A stretch of 64,000 bases of DNA from positions 310,001 to 374,000 of the forward strand of contig SEMN01000308.1 of assembly GCA_005408345.1 (NCBI GenBank). The letters run 5' to 3'. The position numbers were made by a program, and so were the translations under genes. Positions 26,701-38,700 of the stretch are shown one piece after another (position 1 is the first letter of the stretch; each line of letters begins with the position of its first letter). This stretch comes from Macquaria australasica (Eukaryota; Chordata; Actinopteri; Centrarchiformes; Percichthyidae). The notes under the pieces were generated by a model. It ran no database searches. It worked only from the letters and a program-made list of their open reading frames with translations, and had not been told where the DNA came from.

Positions 26701-29700
26701 TATAGTGTTGCTCTTAGTGTTGTTTCTGTTGGTGTTAACATCAATGCCATTACCATATCTATGCTGTATTGAGCTGCTGTATGTTCTCTTTCCTCCTGCT
26801 CTCTCTCTCCCGCTCCCCCCTCCCCTTCAACCCAACCGGTCGAGGCAGATGACCGCCCACCTTGAGCCTGGTTCTGCTCGAGGTTTCTACCTGTTAAAAG
26901 GGAGTTTTTCCTTGCCACTGTCGCATAGTGCTTGCTCATGGTGGGAACTGTTGGGTCTCTGTAAATAGAAAGAGTCGGTCTAGACCTGCTCTATTCGAAA
27001 AAGTGCCCTGAGATAACTTTGTTATGATATGGCGCTATATAAATAAAACTGAATTGAATTGAATTGAATAAATTTGACTTTATTATATATTTGCCTTTAT
27101 CTTTCACTGCAGCCCTCCCAGGAAGTTTATCTGGGGAAAGAGGCACCTGCCGCTGCCTAAAAACCTCACAGTCCTGGGTCTCTCGAGTGTTGCTCTGCCG
27201 CTCAATTCCAATAACACTGTGACAGGGTCAGACTTTTAAAAGCTAGGGCTCTCTGTCACAGAGACACAGGGAGACGACGTTGCCGTTGTAAACAGTCCAA
27301 CCATTTACATGATGAAACATCCAGAGGAGTCACAGTCTAATCATAGAAATAAAGTAAACAAAAGCATTTACATTTCCGGCCGGCAACCGTTGATTTTGTC
27401 GGTTGAAATGACAACTGTCACTAGCAGATTTTATTAGCATGGCTATAGCTAAAAAAGCCAACGTTTATGTTAGTGTCATAAATTTGTTGGAAAAGCCAAA
27501 TGAGAATCCTGTAAAGGAGGTCTAAAATATACACTGCATGACCCAGGAAAAAAGTCCGCATTCTCACCATTTGATGGTCCATCTAGAAGACATGGACACA
27601 AATAAACGGCATCGTTCTTGCATTGCAGTGCAGAGCTAGTTAGTCTTACTGTGTTCAGACAGAACGCTAAGTGAAGTTTAGGCGCATACACTATGCATAC
27701 ATAGTTCATGGAAAGTAGTGAGTAGACAGGAATTTGCACAGTTTCTGGTGTTTCTGGTGAGTTCTGAGTTCAGTCAGTGGCTGAGCTATCACACAAACAC
27801 TCCCACAGACACACTCCATGTATTTTGCTAGCTAGCTGCAGCTAATATCTGTGTAGTCGGTACGTTTGTGCAGTCCGTGTTTATTCGGCCCAAATAGGCA
27901 ATGTACCAACTGTACAAGCATTAGCTGTACAGTCTTACGGTGACCAGACGTCCCGGTTTGTCCGTGATTGTCCCGGTTTCAAGATGGGTGTCCAGAGTCC
28001 CGATAAATATCAGTAAAACACTAAAATGTCCCGGTTTTCAACATTCACTACCAAATTGTCCTGGTTTTCACCACAATTAAAACAATAATTATTATATTAT
28101 ACATGTTTTCAGGGCTTACATAAACGTTTATCATGTTGTGTCCCACTTATTACTTTTATCTATTACCTAACCCATAAAAACATTGCACCACGCATCTGAA
28201 TTCAACACTGATTTGTCTGTATGTGTGTCAATCAAAATGTGTTGCTGTCAAGGATGTTGCTAGCCTATGAGCCTATGCATCATAGGCTATGACACTTGCG
28301 TCTCTTTCTGACAGAACCTCCTTCCTTCGTAATGAAAATGCTGCGTTCATGGTGTTGAAAGGTGCGCTCGGTAGGCGTGCTAAGCACTGAAATAATTGTC
28401 CCCCATCCTGATGAAAACGCCAATGGTATGTAAGCGCGTGCATGTGCGCCTGCATGATGGTGGCTGTGAACATGAAAACTTGTATATAGACATGACTTGT
28501 ATATATTATATTATATCATTATACTGTATAGTATATCTGTGTAAGTACATTGAGAGCAGTGAAAAAACTGGAGTCAAATTCTTTGTCTGTGTACACATAC
28601 TTGGGCAATGAAGCTGATTCTGATTCTGAAAATGCTTCCCTTATTCATGCACCTTCTATTTGTGCTCACTTGCCTCTAATCTTTTGCACATTGCGTCAGT
28701 AAAAGACTAGACAGTAAAATACACAGACTGGAAACAACTAGAAAGAACACAGTTGTTTCCACTCTCTCTCTCTTTTTTATCTTTTGTTGTGTAATGCAAT
28801 GCAGGACACCTGACTGTAACCTCGCTCGAACGTGACTGGGAACAGGTGTGCAGTCACAGTGATTAAGGAACCTAACAAGCATATCTCGTGGTGGAAAACA
28901 AATTTTCCATTTCAATAATTCATACATAATTACTTCTGTGTTATCTAGCAAATTGATACATGGCCAGAGTGTTATGTCTCCAATCTCAAACCCTCCATCA
29001 CTGATCACTAATGGGGACAATGAAATGACCTGTGTCGCATTGTTTTCGAGTACTCTCTGCATCTGTTACAGAGTGTAGAGCCTAATGGATTTTGGCTTCT
29101 TTGCTCCCAAGTACAAAGGCCATGATCTCTTGATGCAGTAATCACACTGCTCATCTGATCTCAGAGGCCAGGCTCATCACTAAGACAAGTGAGCAGACCA
29201 GGGTCTTTGGAGAAAAGGGGCTTGTGAGGAACAATGACCTTAAAGCAACATTATGCAACTATTTTACCTTAAAATAACAGCTTCAGAATCATTTTCATGG
29301 TACACTGACTTGTAATAGGGAGAATAGCACCTCTTTCATTCCCACTCCGCGCCCCGAACGCCTGTTCTTGCACTATGTAACTCGGGTTGAGCGGGTACAA
29401 TCTCCCGCGAGAAGTGCGTAACGTTTTACTGCACTACGTCACACATGGGTCTAGCTCAGTATTCTCAGTACGGACATCATGGCAGAGGTGAAGAGACCGA
29501 AGAGGACGTTGACGGAGGAAGCTAAGAAGAAAAAAAGAGAGGCTGGACAGGAGTAAATCTCAGACTGGCTTTTAGTCGTTGGTGAGAGCTTCGCAAAATA
29601 AAAGGCTGCAAGACAGACGCCGAGCTGGCCACCTTGCTGTTGGACTAGTAAGTAATATTAGCTAACTTGCGTTGTCTTGTCTTGTTGTTGCTCTTGCTTG

Positions 29701-32700
29701 ATGTTTGACTGTGTTAGCAAAGTTGTCGACAAGGTTCAACGCTAGTTTTTGATCATAAGCCAAGTCAGCCCACCAAATCCAAATACTTCAGCTTGTCAAC
29801 AAATGCACGTGTACAGCTGTCCATGAGGAGGAACTGCACTCCGAAAACTGTAGGGGTCCCAAGTCGCAAAAAACACCAATTCTTGCATAATATTGCTTTA
29901 AATCACACCATGTCTGGCACATTGAAAGTGTGCCACATAGAAAGATGTTTGAGACACCAAAAACATGTCTGAAAGCTAGTAATAATTTCAGTATGCTGTG
30001 GTCTATTTTAGTGTTTAAATAAACAAGTTTTATAAATACAGTATATATCAGTGTTTTGGGTATAGCTTCCCATCCTGAGCGAGGCATGAATTTAAAATGG
30101 CTGTTGTGGTAATAGGTTCAAAGCATATCATCCAACATGTTATTCCTACTGAACAAACTTAAAAGGGAATTAAAAGCAGTTTGTCTCAAAAGAACATTAA
30201 ACCCACTATGGGATCTTTTGTCGCCATTTGGTGATAGTATCAAAAATACTGTGACAGACAGCAGTGCATGCTGATACACAGGGGAGGGCCCTTACCCCCC
30301 TTGGCTCTGACACTGAATGAATGGGCTAAAAGCAACGAAAAGTCATATAAAAAAATCCACATGTAGTTGCTTTAAAGCTGCAATAATGAATATTTCCATA
30401 CTTGCTATGGGTCAAATCACTTGGTGTAATGTAACAACTTTACTGTTTTGGTCCTGTCAACCAGTTTCCAGCTGCAGCAGGCAGCTGTTTTTAGTGAAAA
30501 GATTCTGATAAACCCCCTGTACGCTACCTGCCCATCACCAAACAGCAAAACAAAGTTAGCAGTTAGCTGGTTAACATAGTGTAGCAATTATCTGCTAAAG
30601 AGCCAGATATTTCAAGCAGGAGTTAGTGGAGACCAAAACAGAGCTTGAAGGAAAGAGAATATTGGACAAAATACACTAGTCCAAGTGAATGCCAGTGTCT
30701 GCTGGATAAGTAAACTGGCATCTGTTTTGTAACATGCACACCGTTAGCATGTTTATAATGAGGTGATAATATGTAAAAGTTTTTTCAGCAGCCAAATAAA
30801 TCAATGAATAGCATCTTAATTAATTCAACATTTTGTGTACCAATGTTGTCGTGTGAACAAATCATCATCATCTTACCTACAAATTCCTTAACCTGCCTAA
30901 AAACTCCCAGCCTTCAGTGAATTCATCCTTTATTCATAACTAGCCGCACTGCAGGTGTTCACAGCAGGAAATCACATCCGTAACTCTTCTCAGGAAGGCA
31001 ACAACTAAAGTACCCCAAACTTTGAAATCAGTGATTTAAATGCAAGGCTTGTTCTCAAAACTTTTGTTTGTGACTTTACTGGAGAAATGTAACAACTGTA
31101 GTTAATATTCAAGCTCTAGGCATGAGATAATTATCTTACACTACTAATGTAGCCTCCTGGATAACTGGGAATGCTGCATTAGTGGATCAAAGGCAGCATT
31201 TGGCACATAAAAGTGTTTTTTCTCATGCTGCCATTAATGTTTTGTTATTAACATTTTTTTAATTAAACATTAGAAATCCATCTTGTGGAACAGTGAAATT
31301 ATCTAGTAAGATTTGGAATTCACCATCCACAGTACCAAACGCACGACAATAAAGTCTATTTTCTAGCCTAAAAATGATAAATACATTAAATAACTATTTT
31401 ACTGAGTGTTTAATCAGAGGAAGAATCTTGTTTAAGCAGAGGAAACTCTGTTTTCTCTCCTTTGATAAATATGAACAGATTAATCTTAATAGTTAACATT
31501 AAGCAATATTTTTTGTATCCGAACTGACTCAAATGATTTAAAAATTACCTGTACCAGAAACACCTGGAGCCCAACCAAGAAAATGACACAAAATATGACC
31601 ACACGTTAAAAAGATATCTGTGATATGATTAATACTAGGACTGTCTCAAACCCAACTAATAATATTTTTTTCAACTCATAAAAACATTAATTTTATACCA
31701 CCACTGCATGGATATTCTGTCACCTAAGATATATAACACATAACGTTCCAAGAAACAACCAGACAAACAATATAAAATGTTAAATCAACAGTAAATTAAC
31801 AATGAAGCCTTGTTTTAATCAAGCTCTTAGAAAAAAAATGTCTGCAGTGATACATACAGTTCTCCGACAAAGACAGAGTCTGCAAGGTTGACCTTTACAG
31901 AAAAGGTTAAAGATGAAGGACAGCATTTCCTGCTCTGCTAGGCTCGCAGCATACTTAATGACCTGGTATGGGAATTCCTAGACTTTCCATGACAATTTCC
32001 ATGAAGCTGGAAAAGGAATTTCTGCAGTGTTCATACAGTTTATTCAAGTTTTTTTTTTTTTTGTTAATTACCAATTCTGTCTATGATGTCAATCTGGTCC
32101 CCTGAATACAGATAGCTTGAGTTTGTCAGAGGAGAGGAATCATGCTGGGAACCCTGACAATCCAAAGAGACCTTTAAAAACAAAGCAACTTGAAACTTCT
32201 CGCCTGCCTACTGCATAATGATTGTGACTCTCTGCAAGAGAGAGAAGGGTCATTTCATTAGAATTTGAGTAGTTTAGAAAAGTTTTGGCTGAAATTTTAC
32301 CAGCGCTCTGGACCAATTATGGATCTAAGTTTAAGCTGTGGCCAAGATGAAGAAAGAGAATCAATACAAATCTAAATTTAATACGTGAAAATCAAACATT
32401 TTATTGGCCTGTTACACTACATTTTGCATTTGAGTCATTACTAAAGTATGTCTTAGCTGTCAATCTAACGTCACTTCACAATGAACTGTAAAATGTACCC
32501 TTGGACTCTTGGAAAGTTTACTACAGTTCATTTTAAAGTCTGAAGATGTTTCGTCAGACAGCCAAAGTACGGACTCTGCCTTTATCGCAATAAAACTTTG
32601 GCTTTGTTGCTTCCTCTAATTTGGCATAACATTAGAGTTGGCAACCCTGAACTGACTGTGAAAACTATGTAAACACACTGCTGGTCTGTAAGCTGCCAGC

Positions 32701-35700
32701 TGAAAAGTTGATCCAGTTATACTACCATAATAACGGCATTTCAAGGTTGGAATATATCTATGGCAGTTCATGATAGTGTTAATGAGATTTGGAGAAGGCA
32801 TCTTTGTTTCACTGTATAGTCTTCAGTAAGTGAACCCACAACCGCACACAATCCTGGGTTCCCACAGGTACTTTTCCTGGGAAACCGAATTTTGGCAAGA
32901 ATTCTTGGGAAATACCGGGATCTTTGTTCCCAGCAATGAACCTTGTACAGAATGTGAAGGTGAAGAGCATTGCATCGTAAGAGCAACAGAACCAATCAAT
33001 CAAGAATCAAGAGATATGTGTACCTTAATGAAAATGCAACTAGTCTTGTAGTTCCATAGCACTGTGGTCATTGGAGAAAATATGTGTCTCTATGCCTTGA
33101 CCAATAGTTTCCATTCAAATGTAGCACATATTTGAACTGAATTTCCAGAAAACTGGCAAGAGAAAATGCTAATTCATGTGCAATTTCCATCCACAACTGT
33201 TTTGCAATTGTTAGTGGTAAGAGATAAACAGTTGGCAGCACTAATTCTCCAGTCCCATTAAACCATTGCAGAAGAAGGCACAATGAGAAGACGTTATTAA
33301 GAATCAACCACGTCCATGTGGAAAACATGATGGAAGTATGGCATACAGGGTTCCCACACATTTTTACCAATGACTTTTCAAAACTTGTCCATAATATTTT
33401 ACCCCATTTCCACGACTTCATTTAAGCAGTTTAAAATAGGTAGGCCTATATAGCAATCATAGGGCACAATAATGAGGCTCTTACTCCAGTGTACTCCACT
33501 ATACCCTAAGACAGGCATTGTATCAAAAATTTAGCACGGAAAATGGAATGGCTATGGCAGGAGTGAAATATGTGCCGACGCTGGCAGTCTGTTGAGTGGC
33601 CTTTTGGTTGTCTTGATGCTTTTTCCCTTTAACATGGCTGACCAGAGCCGCTTCCAGCATGTTGCCAACGGCAAACATTTTGGTGCAGAGTCTACATCCA
33701 GCACGGCTAGGGTAGCCATGTATTATATTTGTCGTTCGAAAGCCATACAAACCCGCACTTCCCAAGCATTTTTTGCGGATAAGCAAGCTGCTAGCGCTTG
33801 CTAACTTACACTCATTAGACATTCCCGCTGCCAACTAGCTGCATACGCCAATGTGTATCTATTGACGTGATATTATTGATGTTTCAATGGTCACGCAGTG
33901 CAGCACTAGATTTTAAATTAGTAATACAAGCAACGCATTTCATGTAACGTTAGACATGTTTTGGGATTTTTATGAACATATTTTGAACAATACAGTGTTT
34001 CCCATTCATTAACTAATGTATGGCGGCCCGCGATAGATTAATTTCTTCCACCATAGTCTCACAATGAACCAAAATTTTTATTTTCATCATCTCTCACTCC
34101 ACAATCCACAATCCCAAAAATCACGTTGTCTTAACGCGTCATATTTCCGCAACGAGATAGAGCTAGAGACATGCCGTTTTTCCTCTTAAACTAGAGAAAC
34201 AGCGCTAACCGGTGAGCTCCTGTTTGTCTATGTGAGCCATTTACTTCTGTCTGTGAAACTAACACGTAAAGTTGTAAAAGATGTGGATGGTCTCCCCCTT
34301 TGCATGGCGCATTGCTTGTTCTACTTGTATGTATCGATCAATTCTCACCCACCATCTTTGTTGGTGACATACTAGAGTGTAAAGGTCACATTTCTATATC
34401 AGACACTGCTATTGGCTCCAGTGGATGCAGTTACAGCCAATCAGAGTGTCTCGATTCATTTATAGGTTCCTTGCTAGTAGTCAGTGCCCCTCCTGTTGTA
34501 TGCGCATATTTACACACAAACACACATACGCGCTGGAACCGACTGTCTGGAACAACATTTCTGCCCCCGGACCCCCTTGAGGGTTCGGGGTCCTCACCCC
34601 AGGATCTCATGAAATCCTGTGGGAAACACTGCAATAGCCAAAACAATGTATATTCAAAAGTTTTCAAAAACATTCTGTTAATTCAAAAACATTTCCAGGC
34701 CTGAAAAAGTTTTCTAATTTCATAACTTTTCCAGGAATTTCATGACCGTGGGAACCCTGGGTATATATGTTTGGTTCATGTATTATTTTGAGGAACGTTA
34801 CAGCCTCGTCATTACTTTTTGCCTCCTACTAATATACAGTATCAAGGTACATATAGTGTTTCATACTCAAAAAATAAATGTTCGAATATGACCTTGTGCT
34901 ATGTGATGCAATTACAGTAACATATGGATACTAGTCATATTGAGGAAATATCCAAAATCCATATTCTGGAGATAAAAAGTGGTCATGAACCGCACTTGCT
35001 TCATATATGATATCTGGCAATGTTTGGATCGATGAGTATCCAGCATGGATTTCTTCGTATGGGTTTTGGTGCATTGATAAGAAAATAATAAACACTCTCT
35101 CTGTGTGGAATTTCCTTTGATGCGTCATCCCTCCCTGGCCAAAAGTGAGAAAGACAAATGCATGAAAACCTTTCCTGGCTTTCTATTCCTTCTGGTACTC
35201 CTAATCTGTCTCTGTTGCTACTTGCTAAATACAGAATATAGACAACTCTCAAGACCCAGGACTACATCCCTGCAACCTACCAGAAATAAGGCATGTGAAC
35301 AAGTTGCACACTGCACCAGTACTTGAAGTGTGTCGTCCGTTTGTAATTGGCTTCAACAAGCATGTGTATTCCTGCTGGTGCGATGACAGTGAGAGATCCT
35401 CATTACAGTTCAATAACCCAACGTTTTGTCAATTACAGCTTACACCTTTTTGGAAATGAAGGGCTAACAAGCTGGGCTCGACCATCCATTGCAGGGGTTT
35501 TCTTTCAATATTCAGCTCAGAATGCAAAGAGAATCATCCGTCCATCAGAAGTATCATTCGTCATCAATTATTTATGGTAGAGCTGGCCAGTTGACTTGAG
35601 ATTCATGCAGTAAGTTTCACTACAGGAGACATGTTTCTGTCCATTTCAACACATCTCTGTTGTGTATTATTATTTGTTTGTCGTTGTTTGCTATATAGTT

Positions 35701-38700
35701 TCTCTTTTTTCTAATAAATGCTTGGTAAAATCAAACCAAAATTAATTCAGATTTTGAGAGATTCAATATTTTGGAGATAATCTGAGATGCAATATGCATA
35801 TAGATATATATACTCTTCTACACTAAAACAAGTCTACTGGTATTATGAATGTATAGAAAGTATGACCATTCACACTTTTAACACACTTCTAAATGGATTT
35901 GATCAGTGTCCATCCAGCCAGCGCTGTGCAGCATGAGAGCAGCGCTGCCTCATTATTGTTAGACGCTGGTCAAAGCAGCCAAATCGCGCCCGTCGGCAAG
36001 GTTACATTAACAAACCTGTGGATCAAAGGATTGCTGGAGGAAAAGGTTAAAAGAAAATTAATCTTTACAGGGTGTTGTCATACTGAATATCACTGAATGT
36101 TGTTGCAAAGGAAAATAGAGGGAGGAAAAAAAACACATAACTGCAGTTTGTTAGTTTACCGGGGTCATGGTTGAAAGGAGGAACACTACATCAGTAAGCG
36201 ACAGCAGCATTTGACAAATAAAGAAAGACATTTTTTAGTGTTATCATAACTTCCTTGAATACTAATTGCTCTGACTTTTGCTGTGCTAACCAGACTTTTT
36301 GCTACAAAATTTCATCAGTATTTAATGAACTTATTTGACTTGCCTACCCCTGCCTTGGTGAAACAGTATATCTGGCAATCAAAACAACTTTCCAAGGCTG
36401 TTGCTGCCATGAGGAATGACTGCCCTTAAAATGTTGTTGCAAGTTTCAGGCAATAGATAATAAGAAAACAAATGTTTGCAGGTTTCATTGCTGTGTGAGT
36501 TCTACAGTGTTGAAAGAGTGTGGTATAATCATTGTTCACCTGCTGGAGAGATTTAAGATTGACTGCGTAGTGGAGCTAACAACCTAACCCTAAACTTAAA
36601 GCTCCATTAACTGATTTTTTTGTTTGAACCAGAACAAGCTAAAAACAAAATACTGACATTATCACCTTATAAAGTTTTTATGGCTAATGTGTTAGCAAAT
36701 AGTTGCCTATTTAAACATCCAGCAGACACAGAGTAACATTCACATTCATTTGGAGTTGTGTTTCTGGCCACTTGACGAATGTAAGTGCAATAATCATTCC
36801 CCTTTCAGCTCTGTTTTGGTCTCACCAAATCCTGTGAAAGATATTAGCTGCTAAATGAGCCACAGTGTTCACCAGCTAGTTGCTAACTTTGTCTGTCTCC
36901 CCTTTAGTGGTGGGCAAGTAGCGTACAGTGGGTTTTTAGAGCTTTTTTGTCATGATCCCAAGGACTGGTGTACACTGTTTTGTTCTGTTTCCTGTTTTAT
37001 TTTGAAGGTCTGTTCTTGGTTCATGGTTTTGATTTACTTCCTGTCTTTGTTCTGTTTTCCACCAGTTTGATTAGGTTCACCTGTGTCTTGTCTCTCACCT
37101 GTTTGTTTCCTCGTTTTCTCTCGTATTTATACCAGCCCCTTTCTTTTGTTCTTGGTCGAGTCATTGTTGCTGTTGGTGGTGGTGTGTGATGTTCCTCGTG
37201 ATCTTCTCGTGTCGCGTTGCGTTCCTGGTGTTCCCCTGCGAGTCAGTTCTCGCTATTGTAAGTTTTTCCTTGAAGTTAAAATAAACCTTTGGACTCTTCA
37301 GCCTCCTCGCCTGTCTGCATTTGGGTCCTCTCCCTGCTTCCCTAATGGCTTGTCGTGGCAGAGCTGCCTCGAAGGCATTTCGTAACATTTTTTGCCATTT
37401 GTGGTTGGAAACGATGCTAATAAGAGCGAAGTTTGCAAGCCAGAAAACCAAAACCATGAGCTAAAAGATGCTAAAATTCTACAAAGCTGGGAGGAACTGC
37501 AGAGTCGTGTGATAATTCTCTGTGGGTTTGTCACTACAAGTGATACATGTCAAAGTACAGTCATTTAGTCAGTGTTTTTGTATAAAAATATTGGTTAGTG
37601 CAGCTTTAAAGCTCTACAGTGCAGTTAGTGACGAAGCTCAACAACTGAACAGTCAATTGTCATGATGAATAACAATACTACAAGAAGGCCCAGGTTTTAA
37701 CCAATTATCCCAATGTTCTACGGTTGAGAGAATTCCAATTAGAGAAACATGTGCAGCTCTGTCTCCAGATTCTGTACTGTCACTTTCCAGCTACAGCTGG
37801 ATTAGACGTTTGGCTCACTATTAGGCTAAATTCTGACAGGATTAGCATAAAAAAAGAGCAGTAAGGGATGGTAATGCTTGTTTGATGACCTACAGTGCAC
37901 TCGAGCATGCTACTTTGACACTAACTACTACACTAGTTAAGAAAGGAAGAGTATAAGGCTCACATAACCCTAACCCTAACTATAAATTCAACAGTAAAAC
38001 TGTACATCCTAACAATTTCAATGAAAATGCATCCTGGGTAGATTTCTCTCTTTGTGGTCCTTTTTCAAGTCAGTAACCTTTAGAAGTAGAGCACTGCTCA
38101 TGTAAAATTCAAACAGCCTTAAAGCAAGACTGTCAGTGTCTGTTTGTATCCATTGCGCCATGTGTTCCTACCTGGGAGACAGGAATCGTGGACATTTTGA
38201 CACGTTGTTGAAACAGCACACTCAGTATGCGGTTTTGCTGCTCCAAGTCAAACACACGGGTCCGCAGCTTCACACATTCCTCTTTCAAGTCCTAGAAACC
38301 CCCCCAAAGTGGAGAAAAAATGGACAGATATCTGAGACTACTGGGGATACTTCAGAGAACTACACGTGTATCAGATGCTGATTTAACAGGAACAGGACAC
38401 AATGCATGCATGCACATGACAGTGCTCTAAAACCTGGTATATGTTAAAAAACTAAAGTGGATCATAGGCATTTTGTTGATGGTACAGCCATCAGATAAAT
38501 GTAGTTACTTTGCAGTATAGGGTCCAAATGCTTACAACCAACAATGGAAGAAAAAGGAACCCTTCTTCATGGTCATCATTTTATTTTGATACATACTTGA
38601 ATGTATTCCACTGTGGTGGTAGATACATTTACTCAAATTATTTAAATGATACTGCTGAACATAAATTATAGTTAGCATTAGGACTACATTCCTGAGGTGT

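Larger units (their letters stand above)
18274..38171 (-). other. 20-kb nckap5 intron rich in transposons
   Basis: Intron between the exon ending VKMSTIPVSQ and the one starting EVQRNGK. It contains three L2-like LINE ends, a TTAA-flanked MITE, a pair of nested hAT elements, a solo LTR nested in another MITE, and a decayed family-B copy, all listed separately. The intervals 22300-26200, 31000-33300 and 34800-36590 are AT-rich with nothing I can name. Confidence 0.7.
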
